Below, piece after piece: positions 1-9,933 of a stretch of 64,000 bases of DNA (the first letter of the stretch is position 1; the number at the start of each line of letters is the position of its first letter). The notes beneath the pieces are model-generated. The model had not been told where the DNA came from. It was given only the letters and a program-made list of their open reading frames with translations, and did not search any database. The DNA comes from Bacteroidota bacterium (GTDB lineage: Bacteria > Bacteroidota > Bacteroidia > Bacteroidales > Bacteroidaceae): assembly GCA_023425865.1 (NCBI GenBank), contig JAFABV010000004.1, positions 6,942-70,941 on the forward strand. Reading direction: 5' to 3'. The position numbers and the translations under genes are program-made.

Positions 1-266
1 TCGTTGCGCAGGTAGTTCAGGCAGTTGTTGCGCACCATACGAAACAGCAGTGCCTGGACCGACGTAAAACAGATGGTGTCTTGACGCTCCCAAAGTTTCA
101 GAAAACTGTCTTGGAGAATGTCTTCCACGGCATCGAGGTCGGGCACAAAGTGCAGGGCATAACGCTGCAGACGCGGATAGTAGGTAGAAAAGAGGTACTT
201 GTAAGCCTCCGGCGTACGGGTCTTCAAGTCATGTATCAATCTTTCTGGATCAGCATAGATGTTCAT
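1..266 (-). CDS. ECF RNA polymerase sigma factor, 5' part (partial)
   Basis: This is the N-terminal 88 residues of an extracytoplasmic-function sigma-70 factor; the gene runs off the left edge. The translation starts MNIYADPERLI at the ATG complementary to 264-266. It continues through a typical sigma region 2: an EAYKYLFSTYYPRLQRYA helix, then AVEDILQDSFLKLWER, then FRMVRNNCLNYLRN. ECF factors of this type direct transcription of SusC/SusD loci in Bacteroidetes and are held by a FecR anti-sigma factor. A FecR gene begins at 501, but on the opposite strand, so the two are divergent rather than in the usual sigma-fecR order. A TATTTTTG -7-type box on the minus strand lies at 299-306. The family call is firm; pairing with the adjacent FecR is inference. 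Confidence 0.9.
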   Translation of the reverse strand, partial: MNIYADPERLIHDLKTRTPEAYKYLFSTYYPRLQRYALHFVPDLDAVEDILQDSFLKLWERQDTICFTSVQALLFRMVRNNCLNYLRN

Positions 267-500
267 GTGTACCTCTGTTTTTGGTGATTATCGCCTTGCA
301 AAAATACAAAAACTTTGCAGTTAAAAGCCTTTCTGACAAGAATTATCGTTAAAAAAATAATATTTACATGGCAAAACCTTAATACGAAGCCCCGCGGGCA
401 ATAACTAAAAAAAAATATGTAAACTCAAAAAAAAATGGTTAGGGGGTGATGGGTAGATGAGGGTGTTTCGTGTTATAAAGATACAAAACCTATTCAATAC

Positions 501-1466
501 ATGACCGACGACATCCATATCATAGCTATTCGCTACTTCGATGGCACCATCACCAAAGAAGAGGAAACGCGCCTCGAAGCCTACGTGAATGCAGACCCTG
601 AGCACCTGATTCAGTTTCGCGATTGGGAAGCTGAATGGGCCGAGACCCACCCCATGAGCAGTCAGGCCGAAGCGTCGTACGAGCGTTTTGTGAAACTGAC
701 ACAAGAACGCTTACAGCAGCGCAAAGGCATCTACCGCATTTGGCGCAGGGTGGCCGCTGTAGCAGCCGTTGTCGTGTTGATGGCCGGAAGTGCCTTCACG
801 GCATGGCAGTTAGCTGGCAACGTGCCCGAAAATTACTACACCTGCAACGTGCCCTATGGCAGCAAGACCTGTATAGAACTGCCTGACGGCTCGCTGGTAT
901 GGCTCAATGCCGGCTCGAAGTTGCGCTATTCTACACGCTTTAATGCCGACAATCGCGTGGTGGAACTTGATGGTGAGGGGTATTTTGACGTGCGCCATCA
1001 GAATGGTAAGACCTTTGTGGTAAAGACCCAGGCATGCGACGTGACGGTAAAAGGCACCCGTTTCGACGTGGCGGCCTACAGCGACGACCCCACGACAGCC
1101 GTGTCGCTGATGCAGGGCAGCGTGCAGGTGAACAGTAGTAGCGATGAACTCACCATACGGCCCGAGGAGAAAGTGGTCGTAGACAAGACGTCGGGTAAAA
1201 TATCAAAGGCTGTCTATGCGGCCACGGCCAACACCTGGATTGACAACAACCTCGACTTCGAGGCCATAACGCTCAGTGAACTTACCCGCATCCTTGCCCG
1301 CCAGTTCAACGTACATTTTGTCATTCAGTCGGCACGATTGGCCGATATGCGGTTCTCCGTCATCTTAAAGCAAAAGGAGAATATCGCCGATGTGATGGAC
1401 GCCCTGCAGACCATCCAACCGATGAAAATAGTAAGAAAAGGAAAATATATCTACATCTCTGACTGA
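501..1466 (+). CDS. FecR family anti-sigma factor
   Basis: A 321-residue inner-membrane anti-sigma factor. The cytoplasmic N-terminal part (about 1-80) should hold the ECF sigma factor. A single membrane segment lies near residues 80-100 (RRVAAVAAVVVLMAGSAF). The periplasmic part has the FecR domain (about 115-215, including ELPDGSLVWLNAGSKLRYST and GEGYFDVRHQNGKTFVV) and ends in the DUF4974-type domain that receives the signal from the SusC STN domain (about 250-320, LDFEAITLSELTRILARQF). The gene sits 141 bp before a SusC gene that carries an STN domain, as expected for trans-envelope signalling. The ATG at 501 gives a normal-length FecR. The region 267-500 holds only promoters and no gene. 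Confidence 0.93.
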   Translation: MTDDIHIIAIRYFDGTITKEEETRLEAYVNADPEHLIQFRDWEAEWAETHPMSSQAEASYERFVKLTQERLQQRKGIYRIWRRVAAVAAVVVLMAGSAFTAWQLAGNVPENYYTCNVPYGSKTCIELPDGSLVWLNAGSKLRYSTRFNADNRVVELDGEGYFDVRHQNGKTFVVKTQACDVTVKGTRFDVAAYSDDPTTAVSLMQGSVQVNSSSDELTIRPEEKVVVDKTSGKISKAVYAATANTWIDNNLDFEAITLSELTRILARQFNVHFVIQSARLADMRFSVILKQKENIADVMDALQTIQPMKIVRKGKYIYISD

Positions 1467-1607
1467 TCTTATCGGGTTCTAACCGAAAATTCACGATACA
1501 TAACCGTAGCACACAAGGTCCTGGCCTTGCGCAAGGGAACTGTGCGCCCTCGAAATAGAGAATATTTGACAATAAGACAACCTAATGTATTTTAAATGTA
1601 GAAAACT

Positions 1608-4600
1608 ATGAAGTTTAGACAAAAAGCATGGCTTCGAGCATCTATGACCACCCTGTTGTGCATCGGATCGCTCGGACTGAGTGCCCAGAACATCACCAAG
1701 AACTTTAAGAACGAACCCCTCAGAAACGTTCTTAAAGTTGTGGAAAAACAGACTGGCATGTCGGTCATCTACAAGGTAGGTGAGGTGAATGCCAACAAGA
1801 AAATTACGGCAACGTTCAACGCGACGCCCGTGGAGAAAGTGCTTCAAGCCATTCTTGACGCTGGCTTGAGTTACGAAATCAACAAAAACATCATCGCCAT
1901 TCACAAGCGGAGCGCTGAACGCACTGAGCCTCGCCGGGTGGTGCAGAATGGAAAAAACAAGATTGTGAAGGGAACGGTGCTCGATGAAAACGGCGAGCCC
2001 ATCATCGGAGCGACAATCAAGGTGAAGGACTCCAAGACGGCTACTGTGACCGACCTCGACGGCAACTTCAGTTTCGAGGTTCAGGATGGAAGTCCGTTGG
2101 TGATTTCGTATTTGGGTTATAGTGATAAAGAGATTACCTCGTACGGTGACAACCTCGTGGTTAACCTTGCGCAGAATGAAAAACAACTCGACGAGGTGGT
2201 GGTTACCGCCCTGGGCATTAAGCGCTCGGAGAAAGCCCTGAGCTACAATGTGCAGCAGGTGAAGGGCGATGAGCTGACGAAGGTAAAGAGCACCAACTTC
2301 ATGAACTCGCTGGCGGGCAAGGTGGCTGGTATCACCATCAATGCCTCGTCGGTAGGAGCCGGAGGTGCCACCAAGGTGGTGATGCGTGGTCCGAAGTCTA
2401 TCACGCAGAGCAACTCGGCCCTGTATGTCATCGATGGCGTGCCTGTGAGCAACACCTCCAACGGTAGCCTCGACAACAGTATCTACTCCAACCAGCCCGG
2501 TTCGGAAGGCATCGCCGACATCAACCCCGATGACATCGAGAGCATCAATGTGCTGAGTGGTCCATCGGCCGCGGCCCTCTATGGTTCTGCCGCCGCGCAG
2601 GGTGTCATCATGATTACGACGAAGAAAGGGGCCGAAGGCAAGGTGCAGGTTACCGTTAGCAACAGTACCCAATTCTCAAATCCGCTGGTGATGCCGGAGT
2701 TCCAGAACGAGTATGTCAACGCTCCGGGCAGCATCATGTCGTGGGGTAACAAGGAGAAGTCGGTGTATGGAGACTATAATCCACGCGATTTCTTCAACAC
2801 CGGTACAAACGTGCAGAACAACGTGTCGCTCACGACGGGCAGCAAGGTCAATCAAATCTACTTGTCGCTGGGCTCGACCAATGCCAAAGGCATCATTCCC
2901 AACAATAGCTACAGCCGCTACAATGCTACCTTCCGGAATGTCACCAAACTGCTGAACGACAAGCTCACGCTTGACCTCAACTTCCAGTACATCCGTGAGA
3001 ACGACCGCAACCTGATGGCGCAGGGACAATATTTTAACCCACTGACTTCTGTGTACCTCTTCCCTCGCGGAGAGAGCTTCGACGCCATTCGCACATACGA
3101 AATCTACGACCCCACTCGCAGCATCTATGTACAGAACTGGAACTTCGGCGATGCCCTGAAGATGCAGAATCCTTACTGGGTGGCCAACCGTATGGTGCGT
3201 TCAAACAGCAAGAACCGCTATATGATCAACGCGTCTGTGAAGTATCAGGTGACCGACTGGCTCGATCTAACCAGCCGTATGCGCTGGGACGACGCAGCTA
3301 CCAAGCAGCAAGACAAGCGCTATGCGTCGACCATTGACCTGTTTGCGCATTCACAATATGGTTTTTATGGTTATGACAAGGTTAACGACCAGTCACTCTA
3401 TGCCGACCTGATGGCCAATATCAACAAGCGTTGGGAAAACTTTACGCTGTCATCCAACATCGGTACGTCGATGTCGCGCAACAAGTACGACGTGACAGGT
3501 TTCCAAGGAGGTCTGAAGGCACCGTCTAACATATTCACGCCAAACGCCATTGATTATGGCAAGGCCACCAATGACAACCGTCCCATCTATGACCTGAGCA
3601 AGCATCATATCAACTCCATGTTTGCCAACGTAGAACTGGGCTGGCGCAGTATGCTGTATCTCACGGTGACTGGCCGTAACGACTGGGATTCGGCACTCGA
3701 AGGCACTGCCAAGTCTTCCTTCTTCTATCCCTCTGTTGGTTTGTCGGGTGTTATCTCTGAAATGGTAAAGCTGCCGAAATTCATCAACTATCTGAAAGTG
3801 CGTGCGGCATGGGCTTCGGTGGGTTCGGCCATACCGGCCAACATCTCGTCGCGCAACCGCTATGAGTACAATCCGGCATCAGGCACCTACAGCAGCGTAA
3901 CCTATAAGTTCCCCGAAACGTTTTATCCAGAGCGCACGAACTCATGGGAGGCTGGCCTTTCGGCCCGCTTGTTCAACAGCGCCTTGACTCTCGCCCTGAC
4001 TGTGTATCAGTCTAACACCCGCAAGCAGACCTTCTTGCTTGACATCACCTCGGCCGGTGGATATAATAAGGAATATGTGCAGACTGGTAATGTACGTAAC
4101 CGCGGTTTGGAACTTGCGGTGGGTTACAACCATTCATGGGGCGACTTCTCTTGGAGTCCTACCGTGACTTACAGCATGAACCGCAATAAGATTGAGAAGC
4201 TCTTTGATGATCCCGACCGTATCCTCTCGATGGGTGGCCTGTCGGGTTGCGACATCATCCTGAAGAAGGGAGGTACCATGGGCGATGTGTATATCACTAC
4301 CGACTTCCTGCGCGACGCCGACGGCAACATCGCTATCAACGACGGCAAAGTCGCACAGAAGATTCTCGACAATCCCATTTACCGCGGCAGCGTGCTGCCA
4401 AAGGGCAATCTGGGATTCAGCAATGAGTTCAGTTTCAAGGGAATTAATTTAGGATTCCTCATCTCAGCCCGCTTCGGAGGCATCGTGATGTCGCAGACTC
4501 AGGCCATCCTCGACGCTTATGGAGTATCTAAGCGCTCTGCCTTGGCCCGAGACAATGGAGGCGTCACAGTAAACAGAGGCACCATTACCGCCGAGAATTA

Positions 4601-4886
4601 CTATTCAGTGGTGGGTGGCGAAAGCCCCATCTGGAGCGAATATATCTATAGCGCCACCAACGCACGCTTGCAGGAAGCTCACCTGAACTACACGTTTCCG
4701 AAGCAGCTCATGGGCAATGTTCGGCTTACCCTCGGCGTAGTAGCCCACAACTTGTTCATGATTTACAACAAGGCTCCCTTCGACCCCGAATCGGTAGCAT
4801 CGGTAGGTACATACTATCAAGGGTTCGACTACTTCATGCAGCCCAGCCAGCGCTCGATAGGATTCAATGTAAACCTGCAGTTCTAA
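1608..4886 (+). CDS. SusC/RagA-family TonB-dependent outer membrane transporter with STN domain
   Basis: A 1092-residue outer membrane importer. After a signal peptide (about 1-26, ending in LSAQ) comes a secretin/TonB short N-terminal (STN) domain (about 27-105). A carboxypeptidase-regulatory-like beta sandwich follows (about 120-195, VKGTVLDENGEPIIGATIKV), then the SusC junction LDEVVVTALGIKRSEKALSY and a plug (MNSLAGKVAGI, YVIDGVPVSN, GSAAAQGVIMITTKKG). The rest is a 22-strand-type barrel ending in aromatic F, as expected for BAM recognition. The STN domain marks it as a signalling transporter feeding FecR and the ECF sigma factor. It is paired with the SusD gene 33 bp downstream. The substrate is inferred to be an N-glycan-type glycan from the GH18 gene in the same locus. 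Confidence 0.96.
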   Translation: MKFRQKAWLRASMTTLLCIGSLGLSAQNITKNFKNEPLRNVLKVVEKQTGMSVIYKVGEVNANKKITATFNATPVEKVLQAILDAGLSYEINKNIIAIHKRSAERTEPRRVVQNGKNKIVKGTVLDENGEPIIGATIKVKDSKTATVTDLDGNFSFEVQDGSPLVISYLGYSDKEITSYGDNLVVNLAQNEKQLDEVVVTALGIKRSEKALSYNVQQVKGDELTKVKSTNFMNSLAGKVAGITINASSVGAGGATKVVMRGPKSITQSNSALYVIDGVPVSNTSNGSLDNSIYSNQPGSEGIADINPDDIESINVLSGPSAAALYGSAAAQGVIMITTKKGAEGKVQVTVSNSTQFSNPLVMPEFQNEYVNAPGSIMSWGNKEKSVYGDYNPRDFFNTGTNVQNNVSLTTGSKVNQIYLSLGSTNAKGIIPNNSYSRYNATFRNVTKLLNDKLTLDLNFQYIRENDRNLMAQGQYFNPLTSVYLFPRGESFDAIRTYEIYDPTRSIYVQNWNFGDALKMQNPYWVANRMVRSNSKNRYMINASVKYQVTDWLDLTSRMRWDDAATKQQDKRYASTIDLFAHSQYGFYGYDKVNDQSLYADLMANINKRWENFTLSSNIGTSMSRNKYDVTGFQGGLKAPSNIFTPNAIDYGKATNDNRPIYDLSKHHINSMFANVELGWRSMLYLTVTGRNDWDSALEGTAKSSFFYPSVGLSGVISEMVKLPKFINYLKVRAAWASVGSAIPANISSRNRYEYNPASGTYSSVTYKFPETFYPERTNSWEAGLSARLFNSALTLALTVYQSNTRKQTFLLDITSAGGYNKEYVQTGNVRNRGLELAVGYNHSWGDFSWSPTVTYSMNRNKIEKLFDDPDRILSMGGLSGCDIILKKGGTMGDVYITTDFLRDADGNIAINDGKVAQKILDNPIYRGSVLPKGNLGFSNEFSFKGINLGFLISARFGGIVMSQTQAILDAYGVSKRSALARDNGGVTVNRGTITAENYYSVVGGESPIWSEYIYSATNARLQEAHLNYTFPKQLMGNVRLTLGVVAHNLFMIYNKAPFDPESVASVGTYYQGFDYFMQPSQRSIGFNVNLQF

Positions 4887-4919
4887 CATCTGTCAAACGC
4901 TAAAAAAGTACATTCAGAA

Positions 4920-6467
4920 ATGAAAACAAATAATAGAAGATATCGCCTTATGGCGGCCGCAGCCTTTGTAGCTCTCGGACTGGTGAGTTGCACTGATGGC
5001 TTTGAGAGTGCCAACCGCCCAGGCAATAAGACCAACGCCGAGGAATTGAACCGCGACAACTATGTGACTGGCAACTTCCTCATCAATATGCAGAATCAGG
5101 CCTTCCCCGAGCAGGAGAACACCTATCAGATGGTATGCGACCTCATCGGTAACTACATGGGCCGATATTTCACCTACGCCAATCCTGGCTTCGCCCAAAA
5201 GAACTTCGTGATGTGCAATGCCCCTGAGGGATGGGCCGCCTGGCCGTTGCGCAACAACAAGCCCAGCTTAGAGTCAAACTTCGAGGAGATCAAGCGCATC
5301 ACCAATGGCGAGGGCATTACCTACGCCTTGGCGCTCATTCTGCGCTCGCAGGGGTATCTCACACTCACCGACACCTATGGCCCTATGACCATTGGTGGCC
5401 AGAGTGACGCGAACGCCTACTCTTCGCAGGAAGACATCTATAAGAGTATTCTGGCCGACCTCGACTTTGCCACCGGCATTCTGTCGCCTGTGGTGGCAGC
5501 CGACCCTACCGTAACCTTCGCGCAGGAGTACGACCATGTTTACCAAGGCAAACTGTCTAATTGGCTCAAATACGCCAACTCGCTTAAACTGCGCATGGCA
5601 GTGCGTATGCGCTTTGTGGCTCCCGAACTGGCCAAGCAGGTGGGCGAGCAGGCTGTCAAAGACGGGGTGATTACCTCTAACAGCGAGAATCTGGCTATTA
5701 CCTACGAGCCCAACGGACTCTACAAGACTTCAGTGGAATGGGGCGACACACGTGCTTGCGCCGATATCGAAAGCTACATGAACGGTTATTCCGACCCACG
5801 TATCAGCAAATACTTTTCGCCAACGACAGTCGCCGGCGACCGAAGCATCATTGGATTGCGCGCCGCAGCCAATGTAGGCAATAAGGACATTGCCGACCGT
5901 CTGTATTCGGCCGCCAAAGTGGCAAGCAACGATCGCGGCGTGTGGATGACCGCTGCGGAGATCACGTTTTGCCGTGCCGAGGGCGCATTGGCCAACTGGT
6001 CGGGAATGGGTGGAACGGTAGAGACGCTCTACAACAGAGCTATCGAGCTGTCTTTTGAACAGTGGGGCGCCTCGGGTGTAGCCGAATATCTGGCCAACAG
6101 CACGTCACGTCCAGCCGACTATGTCGATGCCGACGGTGGATATGGAGGTAACGTATCGGCAGTGAGCACCATTACCATCAAGTGGGATAACAGCGCCACT
6201 GATGAACAGAAACTCGAACGTCTCATCACGCAGAAGTGGCTGGCACTCTTTCCCAACGGCGCGGAGGCATGGTGTGAGCTTCGCCGCACAGGCTATCCCA
6301 AGGTATTTGCACCGGCACAGAGCACCGCTGCCAACGTCAACGTAGCTAATCGCGTGCCCTTTGATCCACAGGAGCGCATCCGCAACAAGGCCAACTACGA
6401 CAAGGCTGTGCAACTGCTGGGTGGAGTCGATGACTATGTAACCAAACTGTGGTGGCAGAGAAAGTAA
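4920..6467 (+). CDS. SusD/RagB-like surface glycan-binding lipoprotein
   Basis: A 515-residue lipoprotein. Its signal peptide ends in a lipobox (LGLVSC, Cys about residue 24). The body fits SusD-like families found with GH18 loci: an N-terminal NKTNAEELNRDNYVTGNF segment, a helical scaffold with YKSILADLDFATGIL and KLSNWLKYANSLKLRMAVRMR, and C-terminal QKWLALFPNGAEAWCELRRTGYP. SusD proteins cap the SusC barrel and present oligosaccharide to it at the cell surface. The gene follows susC by 33 bp and precedes the GH18 gene by 36 bp, so the genes are surely co-transcribed. Glycan specificity cannot be read from the sequence. Confidence 0.95.
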   Translation: MKTNNRRYRLMAAAAFVALGLVSCTDGFESANRPGNKTNAEELNRDNYVTGNFLINMQNQAFPEQENTYQMVCDLIGNYMGRYFTYANPGFAQKNFVMCNAPEGWAAWPLRNNKPSLESNFEEIKRITNGEGITYALALILRSQGYLTLTDTYGPMTIGGQSDANAYSSQEDIYKSILADLDFATGILSPVVAADPTVTFAQEYDHVYQGKLSNWLKYANSLKLRMAVRMRFVAPELAKQVGEQAVKDGVITSNSENLAITYEPNGLYKTSVEWGDTRACADIESYMNGYSDPRISKYFSPTTVAGDRSIIGLRAAANVGNKDIADRLYSAAKVASNDRGVWMTAAEITFCRAEGALANWSGMGGTVETLYNRAIELSFEQWGASGVAEYLANSTSRPADYVDADGGYGGNVSAVSTITIKWDNSATDEQKLERLITQKWLALFPNGAEAWCELRRTGYPKVFAPAQSTAANVNVANRVPFDPQERIRNKANYDKAVQLLGGVDDYVTKLWWQRK

Positions 6468-6503
6468 ATCTATCATCAATTACAATGCTTAAAATTACTG
6501 ACA

Positions 6504-7607
6504 ATGAAAAATTATATCAAGACATTCTGTATCGCGGTGCTTGCGCTTGCCGGTTTCTCAGCCTGCGGCGACTGGACTGAAGCGGAGATTAAAGACCCCA
6601 CAGACCTGACCAAGACCGACCGTGACGAGGCTTACTATCAGCGTCTGAAGGAATATAAGGCATCTGACCACGAGGTATCGTTTGGATGGTTTGGCAACTG
6701 GACGGGCAACGGAGCCAAGTTGGAAAACTGCCTCATGGGACTTCCCGATAGCGTAGACTTCGTTTCGCTGTGGGGCAACTTCAAGAATATTAGCGACCAG
6801 CAGAAAGAAGACCTCAGACAGGTGCAGCAACTTAAAGGCACCAAGGTGCTGATTTGCTTCATTATCATGGATATCGGCGACCAAGTCACTCCTGAGATTC
6901 CACAGACAGAAGTGGACAAGGGAACCACATGGAAAGAGTGGCGGCATAAGTTCTGGGGCTGGGGCGATGACCTCGAATCGCAACTGGCAGCCACTGAGAA
7001 ATATGCCAACGCCATCTGTGACACCATCGACAAGTACAACTACGACGGCTTTGACCTTGACGCCGAGCCCGACTATGCACAGCCGTTTGAGACTGACAAG
7101 GAACTGTGGACCAGCGATACCATCATGACACGCTTTGTGGAGACCATGTCCAAGCGCATTGGTCCCGCGTCTAACACCGGCCGCATGTTTGTAGTAGACG
7201 GTCAGCCTGAGCGTATGCCCACCAAATATGCTGACCATTTCAACTATTTTATCCTGCAAGCCTACAATTCCACCTCACACTCAAGTCTCGACTATCGCTT
7301 CACCCAGCAGTACAATGCCTATAAGGACAAGCTCACTCCCGAGCAGCTGGCCAAAAAGATTATCGTCTGCGAAAACTTTGAAAGCTATGCCTCCAACGGC
7401 GGAGTGACTTACAAATTGCCCGACGGCAATTCCGTGCCCTCGCTCATCGGCATGGCTTATTGGAAACCCACCTTGAACGGTGTAAGCTATCGCAAAGGCG
7501 GCGTGGGCACCTACCACATGGAATACGAGTACGGATTGTCTGGAATCGTGAATACCTATCCCTATCTGCGCAGGGCAATCAGCATCATGAACCCCGTCAT
7601 TAAATAA
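6504..7607 (+). CDS. GH18 endo-beta-N-acetylglucosaminidase-like lipoprotein
   Basis: A 367-residue lipoprotein (lipobox GFSAC, Cys21) with a GH18 TIM barrel. The catalytic signature DGFDLDAE lies at residues 171-178; Glu178 is the predicted acid of the substrate-assisted mechanism, preceded by the two conserved Asp. Neighbouring barrel strands are visible: VSFGWFGNW, DFVSLWGNF, KVLICFIIMD, YFILQAYNS. GH18 members in SusC/SusD loci with DUF1735 partners (for example the Bacteroides thetaiotaomicron high-mannose N-glycan locus) cut the chitobiose core of N-glycans, so that activity is the best inference. A chitinase is less likely given the locus. It is the only glycosidase in this cluster, so later trimming must be encoded elsewhere. 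Confidence 0.9.
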   Translation: MKNYIKTFCIAVLALAGFSACGDWTEAEIKDPTDLTKTDRDEAYYQRLKEYKASDHEVSFGWFGNWTGNGAKLENCLMGLPDSVDFVSLWGNFKNISDQQKEDLRQVQQLKGTKVLICFIIMDIGDQVTPEIPQTEVDKGTTWKEWRHKFWGWGDDLESQLAATEKYANAICDTIDKYNYDGFDLDAEPDYAQPFETDKELWTSDTIMTRFVETMSKRIGPASNTGRMFVVDGQPERMPTKYADHFNYFILQAYNSTSHSSLDYRFTQQYNAYKDKLTPEQLAKKIIVCENFESYASNGGVTYKLPDGNSVPSLIGMAYWKPTLNGVSYRKGGVGTYHMEYEYGLSGIVNTYPYLRRAISIMNPVIK

Positions 7608-7619
7608 CCTTTTTTACAC

Positions 7620-8798
7620 ATGCAATTGAAAATGAAACTCAATAGATCTATCTTGTTCGCAATGGCTTGTGCACTGGTTGCCACAGGTTGCGACAATGCC
7701 GAGTATTCGGTGCTCACTGACCAGGCATTCATTGCTCAGACCAATACTGACGGCAACAGCAGTCAGAAGATCACGATCGGCAACGCCCCTGTCAGCACGT
7801 CAGTAAACGTGAGACTATCTGACCCTACTCTCGAAGACTGCACCTTCGAAGTGGTTGTCGACACGGCTGTGTTGGGCGAATACAACCGCCACAATACCAC
7901 GTCGTTTGTCCCACTTCCTTCTACCCATTACTCTTTGACCAGCACTACGACCAGTATCGCGGCCGGGCAGTCGCTCTCAAGTCCTATTGACATTACCGTC
8001 AACCCACTGTCGAGCGATATGAAAGCCAGCGGAAGCAAGTATGCGCTGCCGCTGCGACTGAAGAGTACCGACGGCAAAAAGCAGGTTCTGCCCTCGGGCG
8101 GCAGCTTCGTGGTGCTGCTCGACCAGGTGATCTACACCCCTGTACCGGTGCTCAATGCACGAAACAACTTCAAGTTCCATTTCGCGGGCAGCTCAGACAA
8201 TATCGAGTTGAACTCGTGGACCTTAGAGATGAACGTCAACATCGACCAGCTGGGAACAGGTGTAGGCCAGCTCAATAACCAGAGCATCTTCGGCGGATGG
8301 GGTGCCAACGGAAAGGATGGCGAAATCTATATCCGTTTCGGCGACGCTCCTATCAAAGGCAATATCCTGCAGATAAAGACCCAGGGCACGCAGATGAACA
8401 GTAAGATGGAGTTCAAAGTCAGCACGTGGTATCACCTGGCCTTCGTCTGCACCGGCAACACCCTAAGCCTCTATGTGAACGGACAGCTCGACAACAGCAT
8501 GACCATGCCCGGCAAGACCGTATTCCTCGGAGTGGACGGATGCCAGATGGGTAACACCGATTACCTGCGCGCAAACGTCATGGTGAGCGAGTTCCGCCTG
8601 TGGAACGTGGCGCGAAGTCAGCGCGAGATACTGAATAACATGTATGTCATCAACCCCAAGACCGAAGGCCTGTTTGCCTACTTCAAGTTCAACGAAGGCC
8701 AAGGCAACGACTTCGCCGATGCCACCGGCCACGGCAGCACCTGCAAGTCGGTAGGCACTACCCAATGGGTCAGCAATGTCCGCATTGACGGTAAATAA
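7620..8798 (+). CDS. DUF1735/LamG-domain surface lipoprotein
   Basis: A 392-residue lipoprotein (lipobox LVATGC). The N-terminal half has a DUF1735 (BT_3987-type) beta-sandwich pattern: QKITIGNAPVSTSVNVRLSD, and VVDTAVLGEYNRHNTTSFVPLP. The C-terminal half (about 185-390) is a concanavalin A-like/LamG jelly roll: SWTLEMNVNIDQL, WYHLAFVCTGNTLSLYVNG, FRLWNVARSQREI, GLFAYFKFNEGQG. Such proteins accompany GH18 enzymes as surface glycan-binding partners. The start may be the second ATG at 7632 (MKLNRSILF), which gives a cleaner signal peptide. No catalytic motif is evident. It lies 12 bp after the GH18 gene, in the same operon. Confidence 0.87.
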   Translation: MQLKMKLNRSILFAMACALVATGCDNAEYSVLTDQAFIAQTNTDGNSSQKITIGNAPVSTSVNVRLSDPTLEDCTFEVVVDTAVLGEYNRHNTTSFVPLPSTHYSLTSTTTSIAAGQSLSSPIDITVNPLSSDMKASGSKYALPLRLKSTDGKKQVLPSGGSFVVLLDQVIYTPVPVLNARNNFKFHFAGSSDNIELNSWTLEMNVNIDQLGTGVGQLNNQSIFGGWGANGKDGEIYIRFGDAPIKGNILQIKTQGTQMNSKMEFKVSTWYHLAFVCTGNTLSLYVNGQLDNSMTMPGKTVFLGVDGCQMGNTDYLRANVMVSEFRLWNVARSQREILNNMYVINPKTEGLFAYFKFNEGQGNDFADATGHGSTCKSVGTTQWVSNVRIDGK

Positions 8799-8882
8799 CC
8801 TTCATCAGGCACCTGCGGCATGAACGTCGCGACCTGCCACGCTCGCAGCAGGTGCCATCAATATCAAATGATACAAACAGAT

Positions 8883-9887
8883 ATGAAAACAAAATATTTC
8901 ATCAGGTTAGCGGCCCCCGTAATGTTGGGAGCCATACTCTTGACTTCGTGCGACGATGACCCTGCTGTAGGCACGCCGCTCAACCCTGTAGCCGAGGAAA
9001 ACTATGGGCCCAAAGCATATATCTATTCGCCCAGCTTGCCAGCCAACACGGCCAGTACCAAGGTGATTCAGACACCTACTGAACTGATACTGAGCACCGA
9101 CACCTTCGACGTCTATGTGAAACTCACCAAGGCAGTCGAAAAAGACGTAGCCGTGAAATTGGCCACCAGCGAAGAGGCTACCGCCGCTTACGGACAGGGC
9201 GCCGACGCGCTACCCTCTCAAAGTGTCAACATCATCAACCCCAGCGTGGTCATCAAGGCAGGACAAACCCAATCAGCAGAGCCCATACGGGTGACGCTGA
9301 ACAAGGACGACAGTTTCCGCACGATGAGCGAGCAGGGCGTGGCCGTGCTCAAGCTCACCTCTGACGACAAGGAGGTAGCCACTTCGCAAAACTACGATTA
9401 CTATAACATCTTGGTGAATAAAGAAGTGACCAACATGAAGTCGCAGTCACAAAACGACCTTAAAGCGCTCAAGATGATTGACATCGACCAGTATACTGTC
9501 TACCAGGATGGATACGAGACCAGCGATATCAGCGACGGTTACACCAGCACCTATATCAGCAGCAAGGGCCCGTACGACATCGACTTTGTGTTCAACGAGC
9601 CCCGCGAGTTCAAGGGCTTGAGCTATCAGTTTGGTTACAGTGTTTACTATTCGCCCACCATCATCGACATTCTGACCAGCGACGATGGCGAGAACTGGGT
9701 AAGCCAGACAGGTGGCGAAACAACCAACAACGCCAAACCTTCCAAATCAACCGACCTTGTTCCTTGGGTATTCTACAGTGGTGTGAAGTGCACATATGTG
9801 CGACTTAGGTTAGTAGACTGTTATTACAGTCGTTATGGAGCCGCCTTCAACTACCCCATTGTGAGCGAAGTAAGGCTCTACGAATAA
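8883..9887 (+). CDS. DUF1735 plus F5/8-type C (discoidin-like) surface lipoprotein
   Basis: The start is set at the ATG at 8883 because it gives a lipoprotein signal (MKTKYFIRLAAP, lipobox LLTSC); the upstream in-frame ATG at 8820 would bury it. The protein is 334 residues. The N-terminal domain again resembles DUF1735 (FDVYVKLTKAVEKDVAVKLATS, then QTQSAEPIRVTLNKDD). The C-terminal domain (about 190-334) has the look of a coagulation-factor 5/8 type C galactose-binding fold: FNEPREFKGLSYQFGYS, IDILTSDDGENWVSQTGG, CTYVRLRLVDCYYS, VSEVRLYE. It is probably a second surface glycan-binding protein of the same locus. It is the last gene before a strong terminator at 9934-9968. Confidence 0.85.
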   Translation: MKTKYFIRLAAPVMLGAILLTSCDDDPAVGTPLNPVAEENYGPKAYIYSPSLPANTASTKVIQTPTELILSTDTFDVYVKLTKAVEKDVAVKLATSEEATAAYGQGADALPSQSVNIINPSVVIKAGQTQSAEPIRVTLNKDDSFRTMSEQGVAVLKLTSDDKEVATSQNYDYYNILVNKEVTNMKSQSQNDLKALKMIDIDQYTVYQDGYETSDISDGYTSTYISSKGPYDIDFVFNEPREFKGLSYQFGYSVYYSPTIIDILTSDDGENWVSQTGGETTNNAKPSKSTDLVPWVFYSGVKCTYVRLRLVDCYYSRYGAAFNYPIVSEVRLYE

Positions 9888-9933
9888 AACACCACATGTG
9901 ATAAATCAGCAGGCCAGCGGGCCTGCACACACT

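Noticed and set aside
1491..2672. Long ORF opposite the SusC gene on the minus strand
   Set aside because: It lies fully antisense to a strongly supported coding gene and shows no domain; it is a by-product of codon bias.
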